NCBI GenBank assembly: GCA_013399305.1
Contig: VXAI01000096.1
Span: 1,984,833-2,048,832 of the forward strand
Length of the DNA stretch: 64,000 nt
Direction of reading: 5' to 3'
From: Rostratula benghalensis
Lineage: Eukaryota; Chordata; Aves; Charadriiformes; Rostratulidae
Both the position numbers and the translations under genes were made by a program. Within the stretch, counting starts at the first letter, position 1; each line of letters opens with the position of its first letter. The notes below the pieces were generated by a model. It searched no databases. It was not told the DNA's origin and saw only the letters and a program-made list of their open reading frames with translations. Of this stretch, positions 1 through 11,613 are shown one piece after another.

Positions 1-3000
1 TTTGAGGTTTGCATCAAAGTTGTTATATCTACAGCTGTGATGAAAAAAGCCTTCCTTAATACTGTTTTGCAATAGCAGGGGAAGCCGGATGCCTTATTGA
101 GTTGTGTAAGCAGAGAGGACAAGTCTAGAAGTGCCAAAAAAACCTGCAATTCCCTACCCTCCTTTGGGATGCTGCAGGTCAAGGTGGAAGTACAATGGCA
201 AGTACATTTGCTCTGATGCTGCATTTGCTCTGTGGGTAAACAGAGACCATCTACTCCCTGGGCTGTCATTCTGGCATCTTTCATGACCACTAAACTCTTT
301 TTCAAAAGAAAAAGGAGGTTTTATTATAAAGTTAGTGGACAATCCAAATGTCAGAGTGAAAAATCCGGAGGAAGGTTAAGGATTTTTTTAATTATTTTTT
401 TTTTTATACAGCTGCACTGGAGGTGAATGAACACCAGAGCGTTTTGATTTTCTGCCTGGTTTCAATAAATGTTGCACTCCCAGGCACCCAAGGGACTGCT
501 GTGGTTTGTCAAAACCAATTAATTTTCTTCCACAGAATGCTTCAGGCACCTCAAAATGTCGTGTGAGAGCTAGCACACATCTAAGGAGGAGGGAAGGCTA
601 GCAATCAACTGCTGCTCGGCCTTCGCATCAGCAGCGCAGCCCTTCGAACTCGCACCAACAGCGGAGGCAAGGCAAGGTGGCAGGCACAGCCCCTGGTCAC
701 GAAAAGGAGCTGGGGGCAGAGCCAGAGAGAAAATACCACGTGTTATAATAAACCCCATGAATATAAACAAGAAGCTGCTGCTTGTGAAAGGTGCCAGAAG
801 TAAGTTTCCTAGGGGAGAATTCAAAGCTGAAAGTTTGTCTCTCTCACTCGTATTTGCTAGGATCCATTGCTCAACGTTAACAGATGTAGTAAGGAGCCTG
901 AAGTGACAAAATGAAAGGTTTTCATAAAGATAAGCCTTAGAGTTGGGATTCACAGGTTCCCTCCCCAGCCCACCATCAGATGTACTGCTGAGAATAAGCA
1001 TTTCTCTTGCCTGAGACTCAATTTACCTACTTACAGTGGACAGACTAATGTTTACCTTCTCTTCTGTATTGAGTTGCGAGAGCAAACTTGTTTGCAAGTA
1101 ATTTTAATAATCAGCCATGAAATGCACTAGATGTAAGCATGGTATTATCATGCTATGATTTCTTTTTCAATGAACAGCAAGGCACTGAGAGTTTAAGAAC
1201 ACACTGGAGCATTGGAGCTATCATTTATACTCAGAATCAGACATACATAGTATTGATGCTATGAATACCCTATGTATATACCTCATCTCAAATAATTATC
1301 CTGGATCCTTTCCCCTCTACAAAAGGCAGGGACGGAGACAGATGTTTTTTGTTGTCTGGTAGCACTCTGCACAAAGGGCAGAAGACAAAAGATTTTTAAA
1401 CTATTTGTCTTGAGTACCATGAGGTCACAGGCAAATCCCTGCTACAGCTGGAAATGGCAAATGGAAACACCAGCTGATGTTCCCAGCAAACACTATGGCA
1501 AGGCCCAGCCTACTCACAAAACCCAGGGAACTGGGAATCAGGGCTCCTTTGAAGATCCCAGGTCCCTAATCTCAGGTTCTGTGTCATCCTTGCTGGACCA
1601 CTGACAAAAACAGAAACAAAGAACTTCCAAAAGTTAAAATGACAACACGCTGAGCAGTGAAGTGAGCTTTACAGTGTAACAAATCTTTAGAAGAACAAGG
1701 AATAAATCTGCCTTTCTTTCTTTTTCTGCTCACCAACCACAGTATCTTCAATGACCTACTTGTTTTTGAAAGTAATCCAACATTTACCATTACAATCTTC
1801 TTTGCTCCTCAAGTCACATAAGCCCCCTGCTGCCTCCTCCTTCTCTATTTACCTGGCCTTACAGTCACAGCAGGGATCTGAAAATCTGCTCCCTGCCTCC
1901 TAGCTACAAGCAAAGGCTTCACTTGGGCATCCAACAGCTGATAAACTAATGCTGCTTCTTAAACAATCCCTAGAATGACACATACAAACAGCTACATCCT
2001 GCTACTAATCCAAGACACATCACCCAGGCATTTAGAGAACCTGATAGAAATAGCCATGCCCCTCATTCCCAGCATCTCTTCACACAGGCAAATCTCATGT
2101 TTGATTCAGAATGGGATTTTTCTTGGTGCTCTTACTATTTAATATTTATACTATGGTCAGTGTCCAAAAAGGCATGACACTGTTGGTTATGGTAGGTGCT
2201 GAACAAACATATTAAATCTGTCTTGGATGCTTACAGGTGTGAAAGGTCAGTTAGAAAAAGGGGAAAAAGTCAATAAAATCTGAAGCCAAACAAATAACGG
2301 AATCACAAGGACCAGACACAAATATAATGAAACAAAAATCCTCCAAAATATATCAAATCAAAGAGGAGATGGTCCACATGCATCAGTTGGCACTGACCAG
2401 CCTGAGCTACAGAAGGAAGAGGAGAATTCATAACCGTTAGCATCACCTGCCTGCTACATTTCCTCCTCTTCATCTTCCTTTCTCTCTTCATTCCCTCTGC
2501 TCTGGATATGACCTCTCAAACTACAAGAGTGCCTGGCTTATCCCTAAGACATGAAAGAACATGGAGTTTTTCAAGTTCATTGTATGCAGCATCAGCCAAG
2601 TAAGCTGCAAAGGATACAAGTGTTACAAAGTTTTCGATCCCTGAAGGTTACCGAGATTTGGAGTCTCCCAAGAAGCAGTTCCTTCCAAAAGCAGAGCCAT
2701 CACTTCCAATAAAGCAACAGCCAACCACAGCTTTAACCATAGCACAGGTCCTCAGTCTTTGAGCAAGTCTCTCCAATATAAGCAGATCATATGGACTTCA
2801 ATGAGAAAGACACAGCTGAGCTGGTGTCAGAATCCACTCTCTCTCCTTCCCTTACAATAATATTTTAACTCTAAATAATTAAAAGGAAATAAGTACCTAT
2901 AAAACTAGCAGAATCATTGCAGGCCAATAGGTCAGCATGGCTGGTTGTTTGAAATAAGGGGCCCATTCAAGTTATTCACATCAGATGTCAAAGGTGATCT

Positions 3001-4340
3001 GTTGTAATGAGAAACGATAAATACACTCACTTAACATGCAAGCTCGCAGCTGCAGTCTACCAGGCTGAAGCCACACTAAAACATAAAAAACACAACCGTG
3101 CCCTTGAGAAGTCACCTCCATCAGTGTTCTCCCCACCATCCCGAGCCCTCCTGTATCTCTACATGCAGAACAAAGGAGATGTGACACATCTTATTGCTTC
3201 CTCACACAATAACCCCGAATACATAACAGCAGCTCCCTGCTTTAAACCTTTCAGTACAACTGTGTATTCCAGAGCTGCCAGTTGCAGCCCCCTCCACATC
3301 TGGTGTTGGGAAACAACTGATCAGCCACATGAAAACCAGGATTCAGTAGCATCCTGTACCAAGCGTTTCCTCAGCAAACCTATCAGGAAGAGAAACACAA
3401 CCTCCACTGCCTACAGCATTTCAAGTTGAGGGGGCACTTACAGCCTATAAATAATAGTTCAAATCTGAAACTGTGATGGAATACAAAATAATAGAAAAAT
3501 AAGTATACGTATCTTGATCAGCAACAGAGTTGCTTTTTCTGTAACCAGCTCTGCTCACAGGAGACTGAATCCCCAGCTATGTCAACTCCCCTGTGAATGT
3601 AAAGGAAAAGAACCATCTGGAGAGAATAATAAAACAATTAACTTTCCATTAAAGAATAATCTATGTATGTTTTTAAGGAGGCAAACTTTAATGATCTCCA
3701 CCTAATTATTCATCCTGCATTCTGGCAGGGTTGCTCTGGATTTTGCCTTGCTTTGTTTTTAAACTCAGTCTGAAGGTAACGATTCAAGCTGGAACAGCCA
3801 CGGGGGCCACACGGGCTCCGTCAGTGGGGGACAAGACCACCTGGCTGAGCGAGGTTTCTGGAAACATTGACCAAGGTCTCATCATTCCCTCGTATTCACA
3901 TGGCTGTGTAATGGCAACACCATTCATTGTAAGAGTTCTGCTGAATATTTGTGAGGATTGCACAAACATGGCTGTTGACTGGTTTGGTGCATCACCTACG
4001 GTTTTGGACACAAAGCGCAGAGCGGCTCACTCAGGCGATGCACGCACCTGAACATCAGCCTGTTGAAAGCTGGGCTCATTTAATTTGTCACTGGCAGCAA
4101 TATAAATCAGAAATGACTCCATAAAACTCAACGGCAATCTCCTCCAATCTTGCTAACTCACCAACTGGCTGCAAGTGTATTATCTTTACTAAATAATTCT
4201 GTAAAGTGGAAAGGTTCAAAGCGAGGGCTGTGAGGATTATTACTATGCCTGTTACCCTTCTAAACACACCCCCACATCCCCTTCAAGGACCCACTGGCTG
4301 TACATGTGATGGAGAACAGCCCTGGCTGCACCACACGTTC
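1..4340. other. Non-coding stretch, no gene recognised
   Basis: I see no domain-bearing frame, RNA gene or clear repeat here. The stretch is moderately AT-rich, with a T-run near 388-402 and an E-box-like CACGTG near 738. Two ATG-started frames of about 140 codons (570-1,001 on the minus strand and 3,007-3,429 on the plus strand) have no family resemblance I recognise and no convincing splice context. I treat them as chance. The block at about 1,080-1,300 is AT-rich and could be regulatory, but nothing in it is specific. Confidence 0.6.
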
Positions 4341-4344
4341 GTTA

Positions 4345-4440
4345 TGCACACTTGCTCAGCTTAACCACCTGCCTCAGTTTCCCAGTGGATAACACTAATG
4401 AGCTAGCAGGCCTGCATGCCTGCCTTTCATTCCAGTTTAC
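4345..4440 (+). repeat. MIR-like SINE fragment (core region)
   Basis: The text 'ttgctcagcttaaccacctg' followed by 'cctcagtttcccagtggata' and 'acactaatg' parallels the MIR core: a 'cttgggcaagtcacttaacctc' type segment, then the 'cctcagtttccccatctgtaaaatggggataataat' type segment. Only the core is recognisable and it is heavily diverged, as expected for an element this old. It is the only MIR-like copy I noticed in the left half of the window. Boundaries are approximate. Confidence 0.5.
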
Positions 4441-7400
4441 ACAGCACTTTCCAGCCAAGGTTCTCAAACATTTGGAAAGGACCAAATATAGTGTCAGGTA
4501 AAATCAGCTGGAACAAATACCAGAATTCAACCAGTAGGATCACTCCTTTAAAAAACCTACCTGGGACTCTGGGCTTTCCAGCATGAGAATTTGCACACTG
4601 AAGAGCTGGGAAATACTGATACAGTGCCCAGGCAATCCTTCACTACTACTTATTGACCAACTGGTTGAGATCAGGCTCTCTGACACAGCATAGGCAAGTT
4701 TATCCCTTCCCCCCTGCAAGCTGCTAAGTTTTATGATCTGAAAAAGTCATTTAAAAAGAACCCATAAACCTGGCACACAAACTAACTAGTCACTCCTGAG
4801 TCCTGCTGGAAAAATCCCTGCCTCAGCTTTCAAATGTTGCAGAACATTTTAATTCACACCTTCTGCATAAACGGAGCAAGATTTGAGCCTAAGAGTCTAA
4901 GGCATTTTAACCTCTGAGACTTCTAGCCTGCTCTTTCCCCACAACTGTAAAAGCCCATCTTTCTTGATGAAATATATATGTACACACACAGAAACACACA
5001 TAGATAGATATGCACACCCCAATCTCTCAAAGCAGGGCTCCGTCATCTGCCAACAGGCTGTACACTGCATCAGCACAATGGCTCTGGTGCAGGATCTGCA
5101 CCACCCACTGGAAAGGATTTAGCAAGGGGTGCTAACGTCACACACTGAGCAGCCACATACAGCTATAAATTATTCATACACATTACTCTAATTATGCAAA
5201 TGTACTAAAAGCTGGAGCATATGTTTTCCTGACATCTCCCTGCACGGATGCAATATGGTTCTAGTAGGGAGAAAGAGTGAGAAGTAAGACAATGGGTGTA
5301 AGGGGACTAACGATGGCAGACACTGGCCCAAGCAAAGGGTGGCAGAGGACCTCCCTCCTCCACCCAAGCCCCTGCAAGTCTGGGGACATTTAAATGCTCC
5401 TCCTTGACAATATATTGTTGGCTTTGCACTCAGTGCTGAACAGAGTGCTGAGGCTGCTGAAGGGCCCAAGCAGATTAAAATAAACCCAAGCAGTTTGGAA
5501 CAGGAATGTGTTTATCTGGCATCGCACACTTCCTCTTATCAAACATGAGGAGCAGAGGAGGGCACAGCGATGGTGCGCGGAAGCAGGCTGCGTGCACACT
5601 GGTAGGAGAGGGGGAGGGAAAAGCAGGAGGGAGAACTGCAAGGATCAGACAGATAACACCAAGAGCCTGGCAACCAAGAGCACGGAGCTGGGCATCACCT
5701 CACCGGGATAGAGTCTTGGTCAGCCCCTGGATGGGCACTAGCTGTTGGAAAACTCAATTAGGTCCTTCCTCCCTTGCAGCATTTGGAAGAAGGCAGGCGT
5801 TCAGTGCTGCTGTAGCATAAGCAGCTGGCTGCATGTGTTGCCCAAACTTTGGGCTCAAACTCCTTCTTGCAGCTCTTGCTGAGCACACAGCAGGCACTAG
5901 GAATCACTTGTCTTCCACTCCAGAGGCTGGGGCTGACTTCTCAGAAGGAATAGGCCAGATGCACTCTGCTATGGTGTTTTGAAGTCCAGACCGGGGATTC
6001 TGGGTCGAATATCAGGAGATTAGCATCTTTTCTCCCAACTCTGCTATGTCTAAGGGCTACATCAGTGTCCTTCTGTAAATGCCCAGTCCAGCTGACAGGA
6101 AGCAGATGTGCTCCTCAGGTACTGCATGCAGAGCACTGTACAAGGGGCTCCAATTCTCTAGCATCATTCATTTAAAATCCCATCAACACTTTCCAAATTC
6201 TCCAGCCCTACTGAATGACGACGTGTTTCTATACCCACAGAAAACAAAAGAGCTAATTAAGCATCATGTAATACCACAGCTACTTGGAAAATCTGGGCTA
6301 TGTTACTATTATGCCAGTAGTAACCCAAGATCAAAACCAGAAAACCTTGGCAGCTCCTTTGGTAAGAGCATGTTTTACCTCCTAGTGCTGGCATTAAAGA
6401 GACTCTCTAGCTCTGTCCCATCAGCCTGCTAAGGGATGCACTCCCACAGCCACATGAAATACTCAGCACTGCAGAGACCCCACCACAGTAGAGGTGCTAG
6501 TGACTGCACTAGTGGATGCCACTTCAGCTCTTCAGATCCAAGCCAAAACTCAGCTAGTAAACTATTTTTTAACAGAATCACAGTTCTTGTTCGTGCACAG
6601 CTCAACCACAGTTCCTCACCTGTGGCTGCCTCAACTCATGGGACGCCTGCATAGATCCTGGTCACTCTGCCCCAAGCCCTGGCCAGCAGGATTTGTCCTT
6701 CCCTTTTACAAAAGGCCAGATGAATGAACAGCATCACTTCTGCCAGGCAGAGCTGCCAAACTGGCAAAACAAAGCTGAGAAAACAGCACAAGATAACAAG
6801 CAAGAACAAAAGACAGGGAAATGAAAAATCCACTGAAGTAAAATAAGATGTTGAATACAAGGACCACGTCCAGCCACTTTTGCTCTGCCACTTTCAGCAA
6901 AGCCCTTGTGGGTAGCAGGCTGCATCCCAAAGGGCACCCTCTCCCTAAGCTCATCCTCCTTTCCGTGCAGTCCTACATTTTGAGGACCAAGCACAGCTCA
7001 CACAGGGGCTCGCTGCCTGCCCAGCTCTGCCCTCAAGCTGCTCACCACGCCTCACCTGGGCTCAGGTTTGGGGCCATCTGCACCTTTATGGATTGGGTGT
7101 TTCCTCACCACTAAGGCCAGCAGTATTCACACCTTCCAGTCGAATAGCAGCAAGGCAGACCCAGACATTGTCTCTTGACTTCCCTCAACAGCCCAGAGGA
7201 AAGGGCAGGAGAGTGCAAAACCAGCTTGTCAGACTGGAAGCTCTGTTCATCCAAGCCACAGGTCCAGTTCTGCCACTCACCCTCCCCCTGCTAATGCCAG
7301 TCTGCCAAACAGGGAAAGGCTGCATCCCCACCGTGCAGTGCCTCTGGGCAAGTGCTCCTCCCTGCTACTGAAGCTGTCCTCAGGAAAGGCAGCCAGAGAG

Positions 7401-10143
7401 AAGGGTATAAAGGAAGACAGCAGCAGAAAAGGGGGCTTGGCACTCACACACCACTTAGTTTTTCCCCTATCTCATACTGAAGGCTTTGGCTTCCTCAGTA
7501 ATTGTCAGCAAAGAAAGAAGCTCATTAAGAGGCAGCCACAGATAGAAGGTACTAGAAGAAGAGATGGTCTGACCAGCTCTCCTCAGGAGACACAGGATCA
7601 AACAATTTAGGTAACAAGCCAGAGGAGGCTTGCAACCTCAGCCTGGCTCTCCAGCAAGGAAGGTTTAACACAACATCCAGGAGAGCTGCTCAGCACAAAA
7701 CCCAGCAGCAGACACGGCTCTGCTGCCATCGGATCCATGAGTGCCAGCCCAGCAGGACACTGGTAGGTTGAGACAGGGCTGCACCAGCACAGGCAATCTC
7801 TATCAACCACCGAGTCTACCCAGGAGCAGGAATTTCAACATGAAGAAACCATCTAGGCTGGAAACACAACAAATTTGTCCACTTTAGTCAAAAGTCAATT
7901 TTCACTTGTGCCAAAACACTGGAAGAAACAGAAATTTAAGTACAGTGCAACAGGAAGTGTCAATACAAAACATTTTCTTGTCCTGAAAAGTGATGAAGAA
8001 AGCCATGAAGAAAGTCACTAACAGAAAAAGAATAGAAGTCAGGGAGCTGGATTTTTAGTGTAATATTCCTTATTCTAAAAATTATTATTTTAAGAATTTC
8101 AACCTATTCAACCAGCATTTTAGGGTACCACATATCATTGTGCCAGTCAGAGTTACATTAGCAATGGCTTGTGCTCTCAAATATTTCCAGTGAGACACAA
8201 GGGAAGTGGGGAAAGAGAGGCAAAGCAACGTGCCCTCATCTCTGAGTGCTGGGATCTGTTTTGAGGCCTGACAGGAGCCAATACGATGCTGCACCACGAG
8301 TCCCCAGAATGTCAACTTGAATGTCAACTTAGCAAGGCCACGGTCCTCTCTACAGCCCCAAGCCCACAGTGTTCAGCTCTACGTGTAGCCCCACCACAGC
8401 CAGACTGACTTGCGGAGACACTCGCACTTCAGTGTTTTCAAGGTCTGGACACATCAGGAGAGAAATGAGGTGGTGTCTCATGGCTGAAAGGTGAGACCCT
8501 GGTGGGACACCCCCTTGCATCTCCAAGCTTCTCACCCTCCCCTGTAATTGCTACAGAAAAAACACTGTGCTTGAGCAAAGAAGCATCTAAATGGTGCAAG
8601 TCTGGATAATCTCCCCAGGGGAAGCATACAAGATGACTGCAGGAGAGGAGGGAAGCAGAGGTAGCTGACATATAGTACCCCAACTCTAGGAAATAACTGA
8701 AGAGTTAGAATAAAAATCCTTCTTGGGTGGGCAGTGCGCCAGCAAGATAACATATTCAGCACTCTTATGTTCCTGGACACCATATTTCTGACAAATTTCA
8801 TGGCTCAGATGCCACAACAGTTAACAATTTCAGTCAATAACCAAAGAATAGGTCCACATCCCTTCACAGCAACCCAAGGAAAAAAACCCACAAACCTTCA
8901 TAAGTAAACCTGGCAAGCCTCACAGGAGTGTATTTTTATTATTATTTACTGGTCTGTCACTTAGATAGTCAGGCCTGAACTGGAAAGGGAAGATCCACGT
9001 CTGGCACAGCACCACCTTCAAAGCTGAAAGGCTTGATAGGTCCATGAGAGCTGGCAGTGGGACCCACCACCTACCTGCACAGCAGACCCCACCGAGTTCA
9101 GAAGGACCATATCCAATATCATTCTAACACAACCATCTGCCAGGAGCCCTCCTCTGCAGACACTTTGAATGTCCCAGGCTAACACAGCAACCACACAGAA
9201 CATCAGTGAGTTTTGGCAAAAAACTGGCTCTATTTCTTTTCTATTTTTCTTAATCCTTCCTGCCCCACGTGGGTCTTTTCCTACTTACTAATAAACCTTC
9301 CTGAGAGATCCCAGTGGGTGGGATTTGCTTCCAGCTAGGCAGGCATTTCAGCCCCCACTGCTCCTGAGGCAGTAGCTTTCCCTTCTCCACTGAGCCTGCT
9401 TGCTCTGTGGTAGGATGCGCTACAGCTCTGAGGGTTGGTACTGGCCTCCAGCATCTGCATCCTGGTTGCAAGCCAGCATGATGATGGAGCAAAGTGAGCT
9501 ACAAAGTCCAAGTCAGGCCCAAGTAGTGCCCTTTAGAAGAAGGGAAGCATGGACCAAGTCCCAACCTTAAGAATTAGTCACCATCCTCTGAATTTTGAGT
9601 GCGGTTGCAGCAGAATATGCATTTTTTTAAATTCTTTTTTTAACCATGTCTCAGAGTGGGTTACAATACCACTTCATGACAATAAACAGCTCCCATCCCA
9701 AAACCCAGATGAACCTACGTGCAGCTGGTGGGTAAGAGGACTCCCTGCAAGCACAGCTCTGAGCAGTAGCTCATTTCTTGACTTCAGGTGGTTTGTTCAT
9801 TCACCAGGTAAAATAACCATGCACAACCAGCCTTCCCTTCACAAGAAAGCTCCAAAAACCCCTTCAATCCCTCTGTAGTCAGTTATCTGGTATTAATCCA
9901 TTAACGTAATGCACTATCAGAAGAATTAAACAGAAAAAGTGGGAAGCTCTCTTACCTGTAATTGACTGACTGGCCAATAGGAGTCAAGTGCTGGCAAATT
10001 GGAGGTGTAATTTCTATTTAATTATGGCATTAAAAAAATTGCATGATATACCTATTTAACATGCAAAGGAGCAAAATCAAAGCTAATAAGAGCTAATAAG
10101 AATAAATTGTAAGAGAGGACATGTACAAAATGTAGTAGCAGTC
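4441..10143. other. Non-coding stretch with A+C-leaning + strand
   Basis: No gene is recognised. There is a small CA-rich patch with ATAG units near 4,978-5,010. An AT-rich element with an octamer-like ATGCAAAT lies near 5,194-5,201. A perfect 12-bp tandem duplication ('gaatgtcaactt' twice) sits at about 8,308-8,331. The last 190 bases include a CCAAT-like motif ('ggccaatagg') and an AT-rich block described among the findings. Sample lines lean towards A+C on the + strand; for example 6,961-7,020 has 32 A+C of 60. Confidence 0.55.
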
Positions 10144-10163
10144 TTTTTTTTTTTTTTTTTTTT
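10144..10163 (+). repeat. Poly-T run (20 T)
   Basis: Twenty consecutive T on the + strand, 52 bases beyond a candidate minus-strand exon at 9,956-10,092. On the minus strand it is a poly-A run. I see no retroposed sequence attached to it, so I call it simple sequence. Confidence 0.9.
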
Positions 10164-11556
10164 AAGAAATGTGCTCCTCTAAAGACTATGCTGGCTGTAC
10201 GCCTGTGGATTGCCTGGAAAACTTGCATCCCCAGCTCTGATTCTCAGACCCTGCCCATCATGCAAAACTGCATATGCACAGATACAATCAAATCTCTTTT
10301 GAAAACCAAAGCAATGTATACACTTGTCATGCTACACATGAACCTTTTATCAATCCAGCTGAATTTCGGTTGAAATAAATGCAAGGAAGCCCAGACAGAC
10401 CATTCTAGAGCTCAAGTATGAATGCAGATGAATGGATGAACTCTGAAGAGTTGTGCAAGCTTTCAGTTAAACTCTTAAAATGAGTTTTAAAATTAATTTT
10501 TAAAAAAATAGTGTAACTTCTGTGTTTAGACAGTGGGTTACAACCAGCAGTACGAAACATGAACAGTTCTGTTGACACCAGCATAGCTATTAGTGTAAGA
10601 CAGAGAATGAGAGGCCCGTAAATCATTAGCACCTGAGAAGAACATGCCACTGCCATGAGAAAACACAAATACACCCCACATGTATTTTTTCCAGGGCAAC
10701 ATATTTATCATGCCTGAGAAGTCTACTTTCTTTAGATTAGCACCATAACCCTAACATAACCCTAGACAGCACAATAGGGCTGGGAAGGGGAAACAGGGTC
10801 TCACTGGGAAGAGGTCTTGGAGACCCTTTGATCCACAAGTCTAACAAGCCATCACAAAGTCCTTCTGTAACTGTCCTAACCCAACCCAGAGCACTCCTGC
10901 CAGAAAAAGAGGAGGTCTGGCTTCTGCCATATTCCGGCTTTGGTGCTAAGTCAGGGAGCAAGACGCAGCTGCCAGCATCAGTACAGAGTTTTGTTTTGTG
11001 CACTTGGAAACAGAAGCCAAGCAAGAACTGCAGCTTCACTTGCAATGTATATTTAGAAAAACAGAGCTTCCAACAGCTAGTCAAATTATCCTTTGAATGT
11101 TTCCTGCTTTGTCAACAGAAGTTCGACATTAAAACACAAATTAAACTAACTTCAGTCCCTGGAGGAAAGGTTAGTTGGATTTAAGATGCACTTAGTGTGT
11201 TATATAGAAAAAACCCAAACCCCACAGGTACATGCTCAGATAGCAGTGACATGCAGCCCGAGAGACAGACAAATACAAAACACACTCACTCCCACACACT
11301 TGATAAATGCATCGAGTTGACCAGCAACCAGAAGCACAGCCAGCCATGACCCTGCAGATGGGGTGAGCCGAGAGGGTGACTTATGGCAAGTGTTCACACA
11401 GGTGGTTTCTGCAGATGAGAACATTCATTGCCACAAGAAAGGCAGCACAGGTAAAAGACAGACAGCTTACCCCTCTGAGCTGTTGGACTCCACCAAATAT
11501 CCTCATCACTCCATCAATCTCCTGCTCCAGCCTCCTGGCCCAGTACTGCATACTGC

Positions 11557-11613
11557 AAGAGATGGAGAGACAGCGAGAAAGAGAAAGGGAGAGAAAGAGA
11601 GAGAGAAAGAGTC
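11557..11613 (+). repeat. GA-rich purine tract
   Basis: An almost pure A/G run of about 57 bases built from GAGA and GAAAG units, interrupted by single C and T bases near its left end. It is simple sequence of the kind that can form triplex DNA. It explains the Glu/Arg/Lys-rich translation of the overlapping open frames, which should not be read as protein. Confidence 0.85.

Noticed and set aside
570..1001. 143-codon ATG frame on the minus strand with a hydrophobic stretch
   Set aside because: The single hydrophobic run comes from AT-rich DNA. No signal peptide order and no family match.
3007..3429. 140-codon ATG frame
   Set aside because: No recognisable family, no splice or promoter context. 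Frames of this length are expected by chance in 64 kb.
10746..10766. Telomere-like 'aaccctaacataaccctaga'
   Set aside because: Only two imperfect CCCTAA units; too short to be an interstitial telomere.
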